This document shows positions 1 to 12,725 of a DNA stretch of 64,000 nt, piece after piece. Source of the stretch: Euonymus europaeus (taxonomy: Eukaryota > Streptophyta > Magnoliopsida > Celastrales > Celastraceae); contig OY756965.1 of NCBI GenBank assembly GCA_963580455.1, positions 3,298,501 through 3,362,500 of the forward strand, read 5' to 3'. Below the pieces are notes generated by a model. The model made no database searches, had not been told where the DNA came from, and was given only the letters and a program-made list of their open reading frames with translations. The translations under genes were made by a program, and so were the position numbers. Each line of letters begins with the position of its first letter. Positions within the stretch are counted from its first letter, which is position 1.

Positions 1-1622
1 ATATCAATTCCAATGAGTTCATCATCATTGCTTAAATTGATTGCATCCCACATACGTGTGATTTGCGCGTTAATCCTCTATTGAATTCTATTTGTTTGGA
101 GATTTGCAAACATTGTGGCTGCCATCTTGTGCAAAATTTTACAAACTTGTATGGATGTATGGATGGCCGATTATATATAAAGGGAAGGGGATGTGATGAA
201 TTCATGGGATTTCATTAATAACATAAATAGCATAAATTCTTATCACAAAAAATAAATGAAATCATTTAATAACTTAATGGCCAAGTTAAACATATATCAA
301 GTAAAGGATAAGTCGTGTGAATGTGATGGATTCATGGAATTTCATGGGTAAGATGAATAACATAAATTCTTATCACTTAAACATAAATGAAATCATTGAA
401 TAATTTAATGGCCAAGTTAAACGTCTTAGGTAAATGAATGACTATTATATGAGGGCATTTCACTCAAGATTCATCAATCAAGCAAAGACTATTCTTATTC
501 CTATGTTTAATACGTTGGTTTGACAATGAATGGTAAAGTAATGTTAAATACGATGCTTTGACAATGAATGAGTGGTAAAATAATATTTAGTTTAGCAAAG
601 GTTGTAATTATTGTAACGTAACTTGTTATTTACTTACTTATTCACTCAATTTCAATTATGTGTTAAATAGCATAAATTTTTATCACAAAAACATAAATGA
701 AATCATTTAATAACTTAATGGTCAAGTTAAATGTATATGAAGTTAACTCAATTATGTGTCATTTACTTATTCACTTATTCACTCAAAACTAATGAATCCT
801 ATGTGTCACACACTCAACATCCTATGTGGCACTCAACTACAAAACTCTAGATGACATGGTCTCATGTGAGCATCCTTGAGGCTCAGCTTTACTTAAAGTA
901 ATAGATAGATAAGTTTTATGGGTGAATTTAAATCTTCATAAGTTTACAAAAGTAGATCCACTTGCAATTTTCTTTATTATAAAAGCCCGACAAAGCCCAC
1001 ATAATACACTGACACCTTTCATATCTACCGTCCACGTGTCGAACATCCGAGCAACCACCCTCTAACATTTCGAATGGCAAACCATAAGAGCTCTCTTTCT
1101 CTCTCTAGGAGCAGTAGAAACTAAGTTCACTGTTTTGAATGAAAACAATGGTTAAGTTTTATGCTAGTAATTTTAAAACTATTTGCCATAATTCTTATTG
1201 TTTTTTTATTGGTTAATGGATCTGAAACTTCTGTGTCTCTATCTCTAGACTTACTAGTCTCAGAAATCTATGGTAGTAAAGAGTGATATATATTCTCTGC
1301 AAAAAAACCAGACTTTTCAGTTCAATCTTTAAGTGGGTCTTGACGTTTATGAATAGTGAAAGCCCATGCTTGAGTTTGAGCCCCTCCGGTTGTGTATTTT
1401 TTTTTAATATACATTAATGGGTTTTTAGTGAGCTTAGATGCATGTTCCTTCAAAGGGTCCACTACTTCAGTTTCAGGCATTTTTGGAGTTATCTGGTGAG
1501 CTTTAATGGTCTTTTTTGGTCTATTAATTATGACAAAGTTAGCCATTGAGTTCTTATAATTTGGTAACATAACAGATCTCAGTACAGACATTGTTCAAGC
1601 TCTAGCTAGTTGTGTTGAAGAA
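1..1622. other. AT-rich 5' flank of the remorin gene
   Basis: No convincing gene. The first 900 bases carry three diverged copies of a direct repeat (annotated separately). Positions 900-1320 are AT-rich with short CT-rich stretches (around 1090-1115) typical of plant promoters and leaders. The stretch just before 1623 is probably promoter and 5' UTR of the remorin gene. An 89-codon minus-strand reading frame at 1322-1591 resembles nothing I recognise and is probably chance. Confidence 0.5.
184..740 (+). repeat. Three diverged direct repeats, roughly 80-115 bp each
   Basis: Copies at about 184-300, 314-425 and 655-735 share a core reading roughly: 'cataaattcttatcac', an A-rich gap, 'aaatgaaatcatt', then 'aatggycaagttaaa'. 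The first two copies also share an upstream part around 'gatggattcatgg'. No coding potential was seen. Spacing is irregular, so this is a cluster of dispersed or decayed repeats rather than a regular satellite. Confidence 0.6.
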
Positions 1623-3063
1623 ATGAGATCTATTGAGGATAAAGGGTGTTACAACATTAATGGAGGATCAACACCAGAGACTTCAACCAGTACAATCATT
1701 AACAACTTTGAGTTTCACAAAGGGCATGTTAATGGAGGTAGTAGTACTCGTAGTTCTTCTCATCATCATCACCACCATAGAACAGCTTTAGGGAAGCCAA
1801 CACTATCAAAATGGGATGATGCACAAAAATGGCTGGTGGGGTTGTCAAGAGTTGGAGGAGGAGATAGGAATCAGAAGAACAAGCCAAGGAACTCCAATGC
1901 CGATGACCGGAGACTGATTGCTCCCGTTCCACAGAAGGAGCAGGACTACTCAAGCGGCGAAGATGAGGAAAATGGGTTGCCTCTTTCATTAACAAACAAC
2001 AATATTCACTATGAATCAGAAACGAAGAAGGTTGATTGTGAGCACTCACTATGGAGAATCAATAAACCAGTAGCAGATAATCCAACTTCTGGTGGTATGA
2101 GATCAATTTGTTTGAGAGATGTGGGTACTGAAATGACTCCAATTGCAAGCCAAGAGCCTTCAAGAACAACTACACCTATCAGATCCTCAACACCAGCTGC
2201 TCGGAGCCCGATTTCTTCTGGATCTTCCACTGTTGTTAGGTCTCAAAATGGAGGACTAGTAGTAGTAGTAGTACAAGGTCTTGATGAGGCAAGTAAGGGA
2301 CCTGAAAGCAAGGATTCAGATCAAGCTAGGAAATTAAGTCCTTTAGAGGCAAGAGCATTGGCTTGGGATGAAGCAGAACGAGCCAAATACACGGCAATGT
2401 ACAATTTATTACATTGTAGATTGTTTTCCTATGATCTACAGATATTGGAAATGCTGCTGATATGGTATATTTCAGGTACAAGCGTGAAGAGGTGAAGATT
2501 CAAGCCTGGGAAAACCATGAGAAAAGAAGAGCTGAGATGGAAAAGAAGAAAATGGAGGTATATATCACTTGTTCTGTCCCGGAAATGATGCTTAGAATGC
2601 TATTGCTTGAAATGCAAAACATGTTAGCGATTTGTATGTTAATACACCCGGCCCGAGCACGTGGTCCAGTGATAGAGTTGTAAAGGATGTTCGGACACTT
2701 AAGCCTATGGGTTCATTCTCTTAAGAGTAAACATTGAAATTCACCTTTCTTAACAATTTGAGCGACTTTAGGATATAAGACTTGTATATGTGGTAGAGTA
2801 AACAATGTACAGGGACTTTTGGTTTTGTGATAAGTTGTGAATAATATCAGGTGAAGGCAGAGAGATTGAAAGCAAGGGCACAAGAGAGGATGGCAAACAA
2901 ACTGGCAGCGACAAAGAGAATGGCGGAAGAGAAGCGAACGAATGCTGAGGCCGAGCTGAATGAGAAAGCTGTCAAGACTTCTGAAAAGGCAGATTACACA
3001 AGGAGAACTGGTCACATGCCCTCTTCACTCTACTTCAAGTTGCCTTCCCTCTGCTGCTGGTAG
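1623..3063 (+). CDS. Remorin family protein
   Basis: Remorins are plant-specific scaffold proteins on the cytosolic face of the plasma membrane, where they organise nanodomains and influence signalling and microbe responses. Three exons join in frame: 1623-2398, 2476-2557 and 2851-3063, giving 356 residues with canonical GT..AG introns. The N-terminal part (about 1-245) is Ser/Thr/Pro-rich and disordered and includes a six-His run. The C-terminal part (about 246-356) is the remorin coiled-coil domain, with blocks AWDEAERAKYTA, KREEVKIQAWENHEKRRAEM, ERLKARAQERMANKLAATKR and a terminal LPSLCCW. The paired Cys at the end fits the known remorin C-terminal anchor, where S-acylation supports membrane attachment. 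A long acidic/basic disordered N-terminus suggests one of the long remorin groups; the group number is not certain. The ATG at 1623 is the first in a long open frame and follows a CT/A-rich leader. Confidence 0.93.
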
Positions 3064-4266
3064 CAACTCTGCAATAAGACTTACTCCATCGCATTACCGT
3101 TTCAATAACATTGTGATTTTTTGAATTTAATTTGTTTGATTTCTTGAAATGCTGTAAAAGACTAAAAGTTTTAGCTCTGTAATTTCCATGATATCTGAAA
3201 GTTCATACGCTTGTGTTAACAAAGCAATCCATGTCCAAATGATTTAAAAAAAATAACAACTTCTGTAATCTTTTTGGAAATTGGGCAAGTCCTTTGGATA
3301 TTCAATATGAGAATATTCAATATGGATCTAAACTCGGGTCCGTTATATTTACATAGAGAACTTTTTCACTTTTTTCATTTGATCCTTACTAAACTACTAT
3401 CACCTAAATGGTTCCACATCTAATGACCCAACAATTTTGTTTTTGGGTCCCACATCTATCTCACAAAAACACAACTCTCAATACAATTAAATCAACATAA
3501 CACATATTTCAATACTGTCACATCAGCAAAACACATCTCCCAATACAAAACCTTTATCCAACCCAACTATTTTCCTATCCTTCATACTATCCCCATCAAA
3601 TTTACACCAAAATCAAGGCTGGGTCCCACTTTTATTACAAAGTCACATCATCATCCACATCACCAAAATATATATCTCAATACAACTACATCAACAAAAC
3701 ACATTTTTCAATACAGTCACATCAGCAAAACACATTAACTTTGTTGGCCCATTAACTTTACACCATTGCAAGTGTCCAGTGTTTAACTTTTGGCAACTTA
3801 TTTTGAATAATGACACGATTAGATTATTTTTTTCTCTTGCTTATGCAATTTTAGTTTTTTTTTTTTTTAATAAAGTAAAGAGGCGAGGTTCAAAATCAAG
3901 ATTCGAAATTGTATAGATCTAACTCTCCAAGTCAGCTATTTGAATTTTCTTTCACGGTTGCTTTTTCCCAACCATCAATGTGTAGCATAAAAATAAAATA
4001 AAATTAAGGATCCTTGTTTCAAATAAAAAATATATTATTATTCCGGATAAGTTCCTAATTTGTTTGATATTTTGGGCATTGTCTTTTCTGGGCTGATTCT
4101 CTTACTGGACATTTATTGGTCTAGCCCAATACACTCGGGCCACCACGTGAACCGACCAGTTGGCAGTTGCAATAAACCGAACCCAACTATCGGTGCGAAT
4201 AAAATATTGGGGTCATTTCCCTCTTCAAGCAGTTTCACTGGTTCAGTGACCGGCATCTGCTGATCT
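3064..4266. other. Intergenic: remorin 3' region and FAD-monooxygenase promoter
   Basis: No gene is visible. After the remorin stop there is an AT-rich 3' UTR-like stretch to about 3260. Positions 3400-3745 hold a loose cluster of repeated 'cacatcagcaaaacacat' and 'atttcaatac' motifs, which also appear near 35590 and 63530-63740, so this is probably an old dispersed repeat. Positions 3868-3945 hold another dispersed repeat (annotated separately). An open frame from 4060 runs into the next gene's leader but has no family signature. Confidence 0.5.
3868..3945 (+). repeat. Dispersed ~80-bp repeat, copy A
   Basis: This stretch shares the order 'AATAAAG..GAG-G-GAGG-TTC-AAATTCA..ATT..' and the ending '..TC-GCTATTTGAATTT' with segments at about 20560-20645 and 20865-20945. 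The spots resembling 'GGTTCRAATTC' look like the tRNA B box used by SINEs, so a decayed SINE tail is possible. The match is by eye and imperfect. Confidence 0.35.
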
Positions 4267-7200
4267 ATGGCACCTATAGGGTTTATCGGGGGTTTTAATA
4301 CTCTCTACAAAGCAAAAGCCAGAATTAAAGCATACCCGTTTGGGTACTTTCAGTCTAGAGCCTTATCACTATCCTCGATTTCCATTTCTGGTACTGATGA
4401 TTCGGTGCTTCCAGTTCTGATTGTTGGCGCTGGACCTGTTGGGCTCGTCCTGTCCATACTTCTCACCAAATTGGGTATTTTATTTATGTTCGTTTAGTAC
4501 GTTTTCATTGAATTGCCGAGAAATTCCGGGAAAAAGAAGGAAAATGTACTTGCTTGTTATCAAAAGTTCACCTGTTTGCCTATATTATATTCCGGGTGAC
4601 TTTTTTTTTTCCCTTTCTTTCTTTGAAATATTCTGTAGATTGGAAAATTATGCATCTAATGTAAAAGAATTCATTTGATGTTCGAAACTATTACACTTAA
4701 TTCTGTGGCGTAGGAGAATGCGGCTTTACCTGAAAGCATGCTCAGATAAGTTTTATTGTATCCCCATTGGTGGTTTGAATTGGAATTGTTCTTGAAAGTA
4801 TGCTCTTGTGATTATGGAGCTCTTGTTCTGTTGAAAGCATAGTATAATAGTGCCCAAAGTTGGGTTTAGTTTTTTTTTCTTTCAAAATGTTGAAATCTGC
4901 TGTATATTTTAGGGATGGTGCACTGTATTTGTAACTCAAATATTTTCCTGCCCTTCTTGGACTAGAAATTTCATATCTCCTTTTAGTATAGTTGTGGGTT
5001 CAGTGTGTAAAAGGTGTTTATGTTCTTTTGTAGGCGTGAAATGCACGGTTTTGGAAAAAAGCAAGTCATTTTCTAAGCATCCACAGGCACATTTCATCAA
5101 TAATCGGTCAATGGAGGTCGATTTTATAGATGTGGAAGATACTATTTTTGGTTAATTAGAAGAGATTCAACCTCAGTACTGAAGGCATTGACCAAAGGGT
5201 TTCTTGATAGGTGTTCCGCAAGTTGGATGGTCTTGCAGAGGAGATCCAGAGTAATCAGCCGCCAGTAGATTTGTGGAGAAAGTTCATATATTGTACCTCT
5301 CTTACTGGCCCAATTCTTGGTTCAGTAGATCATATGCAACCACAAGGTTTAAGCAATCTCTTGAATATAGCAATAATTTTTATGAGAAGGCAACTTCTTT
5401 CTTATTAGCCCATTTATTTGTAGTCCTAATTTTTTATGTATAGAAAAAATATATTTCTATTTTTTATTTGGTAAGGATTAGTCCTAGAGTAATTCCTTTT
5501 ATTTTTGGTCACCAGATTTTGAGCAACTTGTGAGCCCAGTTTCAGTTGCACATTTTTCCCAGTACAAATTAGCGAGATTACTACTAAAGCAGCTGCAAAC
5601 TCTCAGCTTCAACATTGTAACCCCAGAACATTCTGAAGGCCTTAGTAATTGGTCCCTTGTGGGGAAGGAGTTATTGATGGGGCATGAGTGTGTCTCTATT
5701 GATGCCACTGATCAATTGGTTACTGTGACCACTTCTTACCTCAATGATGGGAAGTACGTGGAGAGAAATATCCCATGCAATATCCTAGTTGGTACAGATG
5801 GTGCTGGCAGTACTGTAAGAAAGCTTGTAGGAATCAATTTGCAAGGCGAAACAGACTTGCAAAAGCTTGTCAGTGTTCATTTTATGAGCATAGAACTTGG
5901 TCAGTACTTGATCAATGAAAGGCCAGGGATGCTGTTCTTTATATTCAACACTGAAGCTATTGGGGTGCTGGTTGCCCATGATCTCATGCAAGGAGAATTT
6001 GTATTGCAGGTAACTAAGACCATAAGATGTTTTGCATATTATATGTCAATGTAATACCACAGTGTTTTATCATTCAAAAAATTTAACAAAACTACCATAT
6101 TGTGCATCAGAAACTAACTAATAAATAATTTGCTGCTTTCTATTTTGTAGATGCCATACTATCCTCCTCAGCAAAACCTTGAAGATTTTGACAGCAAGGT
6201 ATAATTCATCAGATGAAATAGATTATTTAGATTAATTATTTTTCTCCCTCATCTGCTGCCATTATACAGTCAAGGACTAATGATAGAGCGAGGTTAATAG
6301 AATGTGAAACCATTCATGCTATCATACTTTTGACAAGCTTGTTGGTTAACCGTGAGGCATATCATTTAGATTTACTTTTAATGATTTATTTTCCATGTAA
6401 TCTAAATATCTAATGGCTTTTCTGTTGCAACTAATTTTTTTCAAAGTATTTAACTTCTTGTAGATGTGCGAGAAGCTTATACACAAATTGGTTGGGCGAG
6501 AGCTTTTAGATTTAGACGTAATAGATGTAAAGCCATGGGTCATGCATGCTGAAGTTTCTGAGAAGTTTGTGTGCTGTGACAATCGAATAGTTCTTGCTGG
6601 TGATGCTGCACATCGGTTCCCTCCAGCTGGTGGTTTTGGTGAGTGGCACTACATAGGCCGTCTGTTTTTCTGTTTTCAAGACAATCAAGGAGTCTATTGG
6701 ACTTATTTATGGATTTATATATGGAAAATACTTTCTCAGAGTCGATACTAATAGTTACATTTTTTTGTGAACATAGAGTCCATCAGTCGATCCACTTTTT
6801 GCCCTCTTTCTGTGTGTAACAGTAAATGAATTTACAAAGCCTTTATATTTGGGAGCATATTGATGGCATGGCTGTACAATATTAGATACTAAGGAGGTTC
6901 TACGTATCACATGATAGTTAATCGCGTTCCTCTGTTTATGTGATTTATGCAGGAATGAATACTGGCATTCAGGATGCTCATAATCTGGCCTGGAAAATTG
7001 CTTCTGTGGTCAAGGGAATTGCTCCATCTTCACTACTTCATACTTATGAAACTGAACGTAGGCCGGTATTGCTATTATCTTTCTCAAATGGTTTCCATTA
7101 GGTTTTTCTACTGAAGTTTGATGGGTCCTTGACCTCCGTAATTTATTTTCTCAGATTGCCATTTTCAATACAAAGCTTAGTGTTCAAAACTTTAGAGCAG

Positions 7201-8824
7201 CCATGGAAGTTCCTGCTGCGCTTGGTCTTGATTCAACTGTGGCAAACTCAGGTAACCCCAAGACACTCATTGCTCTGATTTTTTCCCGTTTTCATTAGTC
7301 AGTCATATCTTTCAGGTTGCTAGATTTTTGCATGTTCATGCTCGTTAATGACATGTGATTATCTTTTCTTTGGCTGCTTTTTCAGTGCATCATATTATAA
7401 ATGAAGGGGTGGGTTCTATTCTACCATCAGGATTACAGAGGGCAGTTCTAGATGGGATTTTTACATTAGGCCGTGCTCAACTTTCAGAATCACTGCTAAA
7501 TGGAAATAACCCAATTGGGTCTTCGAGGCTTGCAAAACTAAGACATATATTTGAAGAAGGCAAGAGCCTTCAACTCCAGTTCCCTGCTGAAGATCTCGGT
7601 TTCCGGTATCATCGATTATTTCTTAATGAATTAGAACTTAATTTGCCTCGTGTACTTCACCCTCAAATGTTTAAACTGTAGCTAACAATGGGAATTTATA
7701 GAATTTTCAAGAGTGCAATTCCCAGATTTGTGTTGAGATAACTATGCCCTAACTCTTGGGGGATTTTGAAATATGAGATTTGGGTCATGAGAAATAAAAT
7801 GTCCTATGTGACGGTATATCGAAAGAAAAACTGTAGTTGATGATCTTCCTCAAGTGGTACTTCCATGTACAAATTTTTTGATATTTTTACCATGTCATGG
7901 AAATAAAATCAGCCACAGAACAGTTTTTATGTCGTTTGAGATATTTTTTTAGAATCTGACTCGTCTGTGCTATTTGTGTAGGTACCACAAAGGAGCACTC
8001 ATTCCGGACTATGGTGGCGCAACAGTTGTTCCAGAAGCACCTACTGGTCGTCGGAGGGATTATATCCCTTGCGCAGATCCTGGTTGTAGGATGCCCCATA
8101 TGCAAGTGAGGTTATTGTCAAATTCGTCTAATGAGGTATGTACCTGGGAAGTTTTGACCTCGGACTCCTTTGTCTGTGATGTTGTAGGGGGAGTGGTCAC
8201 CTTAACTCAACCTACCTTTTCAGTCTTGTTACCATCCTACATCCTGGCCTTTGTGTGTTTTGCTATAATTGGTTTTCAGTTTCAAACTTTGGTATCTCTC
8301 TTGCCCGGAGAGCAACCGGCAACTTTTCATTGATAGACAATGAAATTTGTTTGGATGGAGACATGTATAGACTATTTTCCTATTTTAATATTTTTGGAGT
8401 TTTATGGCAGGAGAGCATTTCTACCTTGGATATTGTTTCTGGAGATAAAGTTGAGCTCCTGCTTATAATAGCACCAATAGATTCATCGTACCATGTTGCA
8501 CGAGCTGCGTTCAAGGTGGCTGAGGAATTTAAGGTTTCTGTTAGAGTTTGCATAGTGTGGTCAGCTGATACTGTCGGAGGCGTTGACATAGCAAGTAAGG
8601 AGGCATTGGCACCTTGGAACAACTACGTAGATGTCGTGGAAGTTAAAAGACCATCAAACTATTTGTCATGGTGGAATATCTGTCAAATGACAGAGAAAGG
8701 CGTCATTTTAGTCCGGCCAGATGACCACATTGCTTGGAGTGCGCGGTCAGATGCTGTTAGCGATCCTATTTTGGAGATGAGAAGGGTTTTCTCTGCCGTT
8801 TTGAGCGTAAATTCTACCCAGTAG
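4267..8824 (+). CDS. Class A FAD-dependent monooxygenase, phenol-hydroxylase-like (11 exons)
   Basis: Flavoprotein monooxygenases of this group use FAD, NAD(P)H and O2 to hydroxylate aromatic or similar substrates; the substrate here cannot be read from sequence. Exons: 4267-4474, 5034-5116, 5211-5346, 5516-6009, 6151-6198, 6464-6638, 6953-7065, 7155-7251, 7386-7605, 7982-8135 and 8411-8824. All junctions are GT..AG and keep frame, giving 713 residues. Residues 1-55 form an Arg/Ser-rich extension that may be an organelle targeting peptide. [10 protein letters not shown] (about 57-66) is the FAD Rossmann GxGxx[16 protein letters not shown] is the DG motif. [19 protein letters not shown] with [16 protein letters not shown] is the second FAD (GD) motif. 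The last exon (VRPDDHIAW) matches the thioredoxin-like C-terminal domain of PheA/TfdB-type hydroxylases. The gene looks intact, with no frame break. Confidence 0.9.
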
Positions 8825-9136
8825 ATAGAACAGCATAAATTGATTCTTCGATTCTCAGAGTAAGATGGAATTTTGCTAGGAATCATCGTGAGCTACCTTT
8901 ACCCGACTGCTTCCCTCAGGGCTTTCTGCATGTATATCTCGCCATACAAATGTTGGAGAATAATGTCATCTGATCTGAGCCATGACAACTCATGAAACAG
9001 ATTGTATAGTTCAGAATTTCCTGACATGGCAATGAATTTCTTATTTTTCAGCCAGACATTCAAATGTAACAAAGGAGTGATTTGAACTCCTGGAATTTGT
9101 TTTCGTGTGTATTTATAAGTTGACAGATTTTGTGTT
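8825..9136. other. FAD-monooxygenase 3' UTR region
   Basis: Non-coding sequence of ordinary composition between the stop codon at 8824 and the Mutator-like insertion. It is probably the 3' UTR and downstream flank. No unambiguous polyadenylation signal was picked. Confidence 0.45.
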
Positions 9137-9972
9137 ATGGCGTTTGGGCTGCACTAGAGTCAAGTACACTCAAATGACTGTACCAATATAGTACACTCAA
9201 ATCATCGTTGGATTTGATTAATAAAAAGTGATCAAATCTTAACCATTAAATTAATAAATTAATTCAAATTTATTTTTAAATTAATAAATCACATTTTTTA
9301 TTTTTAAAAAATAAAATAGCCTTACAATTATTATAATACCCCTGGTCTCTCCGTTAGAATCTCTCTCCCGTTAGACTTAATTCAGAATGTTTCTTCCTTC
9401 GTATCTCTCTCCTTTTGCCTTTCCGTCGTTGATCGTCCTTCTGGTTCGCAGAGAGTATCTCCGATCAGGTTCGTTCTTTGGTCTTTTTTATCTCGTTCTT
9501 GGCTCCGTTACTTCCCTCCCTTTTTGGCTCGTTCTTCTTCTTCTTCACGTGATAACTCAACAAGAGAAGGCGGGCTTCAGGTTCAGGGAACTTTGGTTTC
9601 TCCTCGCGTTCGTTATTACAAATCTCTCATCTGGGTTTGTTCTTCGTTTTCAATTTGGAAAATTTGAAGCAATTCATAAGTGTTCTTACCCCCTTTGTTT
9701 GGGTTTTAATTTACTAGGTTTTAGATAGTTTCGTTTGATCCGAGAGATATTCTAAAGGAGAGACCAGGGGTTTTATAATAATTGTAAGGCTATTTTATTT
9801 TTTTTAAAATAAAAATGTGATTTATTAATTTAAAAATAAATTTGAATTAATTTATTAATTTAATGGTTAAGATTTGATCACTTTTTATTAATCAAATTTA
9901 ACGATGATTTGAGTGTACTATATTGGTATAGTCATTTGAGTATACTTGACTCTAGTGCAGCCCATGGCGTTT
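9137..9972. mobile_element. Foldback Mutator-like element with leader-like cargo (Pack-MULE candidate)
   Basis: The element spans 9146-9963 (818 bp). Its long terminal inverted repeats at 9146-9352 and 9757-9963 (about 207 bp each) start GGGCTGCACTAGAGTC and match along almost their whole length. It is flanked by a perfect 9-bp duplication, atggcgttt, at 9137-9145 and 9964-9972. Long TIRs plus a 9-bp target duplication are the hallmark of the Mutator superfamily. No transposase is encoded. The 404-bp centre is different in character: CT-rich, GC-richer than the AT-rich TIRs, with a possible donor at 'gatcag|gttcg' and acceptor at 'tttactag|gttt'. It looks like the 5' UTR and leader intron of a host gene, but no protein family was recognised in it. 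Capture of a host fragment is an inference. Confidence 0.85.
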
Positions 9973-11426
9973 CTGCTTCTCGAATCAGTTCTATAGGAAT
10001 ATGAAGCAAATTGTGGTGAAATTAGGACTGTAAAAAATATCCAAAATAACCAAAACCATCGGTTGATTATTTTTAAAAATTACATATTTCCTTAATAAAA
10101 TTGAGCGATAACTGAAATAAATGTCAAAGAAAAAGATTGTTTGGTAGGTTAAATTAATATAACAAAAATTAAATGATCATAACTGAACCTCTCCTTATAG
10201 GATCAGTTTTCAATTTGTAAATAGATTAGGTACTCTACGAGTAGTTTTCGCCTTTTTAGGGTTAATTTATTTTGCCATCCCTAATCTTAACCCTTATTGC
10301 ATAAGCTGCACACAGAGGTCACTCCCTGAATCTCAATTCTCAACTCTCATTTCACTTGGCTAGGTAGCTGTCAGTTATGCGATCTATGATCTAAGTAAGC
10401 ATCAGTTCTGGGGATAATGTTACTTTTGGTGAGCATCACCTCTGACTAATTATCATCGTGATCAAATTCCCAACTACTACTGTGGCAATTTCGACCAACT
10501 AATTAGTAACAAACTGTAAAATACATGTTGGATTTGATTTTTGTTATATTTTTTTTCATGTTAAGTTTGAGTTTTATTTAGAAAAAATATATATTATTGG
10601 ATTCATTAAAAAGAATACTACACATTTATAATAAAAAAAATTAGAAAAAATAAATTTGTAGCTCTAATAGCCAACCTGAGCATATCCGCCTGGGTGAAGT
10701 CTATAAAGGAGCCTTTGGAAGAAAAGAAAAAAATTATGTCATATAATTGTTTTGGTAAATAAAATATAACATAATTCTTGAAAGTTTAACACTAGAAAAT
10801 ATCACATAAATATGACTCTTTTAATATTTTGAGATGTAAAATTACTAATTACGCTGATATAATCAACATAGTAGCATACATCATCCAGAAATATATGATA
10901 CGTTCAAGGGCTACATAAGGGATGAGCGGGGTCTGCTGTTTGGGAGACCTTAAAATTTTTTGAAAATATGTGTTTTTATTGAATTTATGAGTAACGAAAC
11001 TATATTTTTTTCCGTCTTAAATAAAAATTAAATTAAATGTGAAAAAGATAGAAAATTTTGAACTGTTGAATATAAATTTAAACATTTTATGTATTTTGCA
11101 CGTTCAATTTGATTTTTTTGAGATAAAAATATATCGTTAAACTCAATCAAAATGCACATATAATTTTTTCCAAAAAAAAAAATTACAATGCATCTAACTA
11201 AAATTACAAACTGGAGAATTTGAACAGCAAACTCCGTAGGGGCCCATACCCCTGCTTAAGTAAATATTACACTCTCAAGGATCTGATTTATGACTTGAAT
11301 GATCAGAATCGTGACAATCGTCCCAATTGGAAGGAAATAGAGTCTCGCTATAAATAAATAAAAAGGTAAATGCACAGCTAATGTAAACAGCAAGAGTCAC
11401 ATGCCCATTGGGCACCACAAATACAA
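9973..11426. other. AT-rich intergenic DNA
   Basis: No coding exons, long repeats or RNA genes seen. It contains A/T runs and scattered low-complexity sequence only. Confidence 0.5.
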
Positions 11427-11783
11427 GTCTCACGTAGAGATGGTAAATTTGTCAATATTTGTGAATTTTCAATCTGATCCAATCCAGTTAAATATTAGAA
11501 AATTTCTTTGACTGGATAATGGATATGAATATGGATATAATCTGAATATTTTGAATGGATATAATCTGAATATGGATTCAGGTATATCTATATAAAACTC
11601 ATATCCGATCCAATTCTACCCGACACATATACATACATACATATATATAATCTATATATAATTATGTAATTGACAATTAATATCATTAATTTATTTATAT
11701 ACATCATAATTGTCAACATAAATATGTTTTTTCTATGTAATATGAGTTGATTGTTATTTGTAATAAATCTCATACTACTAATT

Positions 11784-12184
11784 CAAATATTTAGGCCTCA
11801 TTAAATGGCTTGTGGGCCTAAGGCCGGCCCGAGTCCACTGGTCCAAAGGGACCTCGGGCTTGGGCAGCGCGACCTAGGCTTCGGGTGGGCATGGGCTCCA
11901 TTTTTGGGGTCGAGCCCGGCCCGAAGCCTTATCATTTGGCCCTTGCCCGAAGCCTGAACCCAAGCCTGAAAATTATAACATACACACATATATATACATA
12001 TATACAATGTGTATACATGCACAATGTGACATGTAGATATATATATATATATATATATTTATATGTATAGATATATTTATGTATGTATATATGTGTGTGT
12101 GTAGGCACGGTCCGAAGAGGGTTCTAGGGCTTGGGCCTAATATTTTCGACCCGGCCCGGCCCGATGACAAGGCCTACAAATATT
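11784..12184. mobile_element. Small hAT-like MITE nested in the larger element
   Basis: The element spans 11792-12176 (385 bp) and begins TAGGCCT and ends AGGCCTA. The 8-bp duplication caaatatt at 11784-11791 and 12177-12184 is perfect. Both ends carry GC-rich palindromic words (ggccggcccgag, cccggcccggcccg) that contrast with the AT-rich surroundings. The centre is (AT)n/(TATG)n microsatellite at about 11990-12105. There is no coding capacity. Confidence 0.6.
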
Positions 12185-12237
12185 TGATTGACTAATATTT
12201 TTAAAACCCTAATTAGTAAAGTTAGTAATTAATACTA

Positions 12238-12725
12238 AAAACATTATTCCCTAACATTGTAAACCCTAAACCTAAAAATAACATTATAAACTATAAATCT
12301 AGTCTTAATTTGTAATTTGTAAATCGTAACGTAACATGCTAACACTGCAAACCCTAATCCCTTAACACCATAAACTATAAACCTGTAACACCAAAAACCC
12401 TAAGTCTCTAACCCTAACCTAACAGTCTAACACCACAAATTCTAATCCCTAATATTGTAAACTTTAATTCTAAAATTGAAAATCCTAATCCAACATCACA
12501 AACCCTAACCCTAACATTGTAAACCTTAATCTAACACCACAAATTCAAATCCTTAATACTGTAAATTTTAACTATAACAATGGAAACCCTACTCAAATAC
12601 CATAAATCCTAACTCTAACACTATCAAGTATAAACCCTGACCTAATACTACAAATCCTAATACCTAACACAGTTAACTTTCACTTTAACGCTGAAAACTT
12701 TAATCTAACATCATACACCCTAATG
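12238..12725 (+). repeat. Degenerate ~22-bp minisatellite with telomere-like core
   Basis: A phrase approximating AACAYYRYAAACCCTAATCC recurs about 20 times with heavy divergence. The CCCTAA core resembles the plant telomere unit CCCTAAA, but the repeat period is about 20-23 bp, not 7. It is therefore a local minisatellite inside the hAT-type element rather than a simple telomere tract. Confidence 0.6.

Noticed and set aside
1322..1591. 89-codon minus-strand reading frame upstream of remorin
   Set aside because: No recognisable domain, in an AT-rich promoter-like region; likely chance.
9387..9728. 113-codon frame inside the MULE as a protein gene
   Set aside because: Composition fits a CT-rich leader and intron; no domain, and a hydrophobic low-complexity translation.
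12238..12725. Interstitial telomere tract
   Set aside because: Only the CCCTAA core recurs; the period is about 22 bp and the copies are heavily diverged, so it is better described as a minisatellite.
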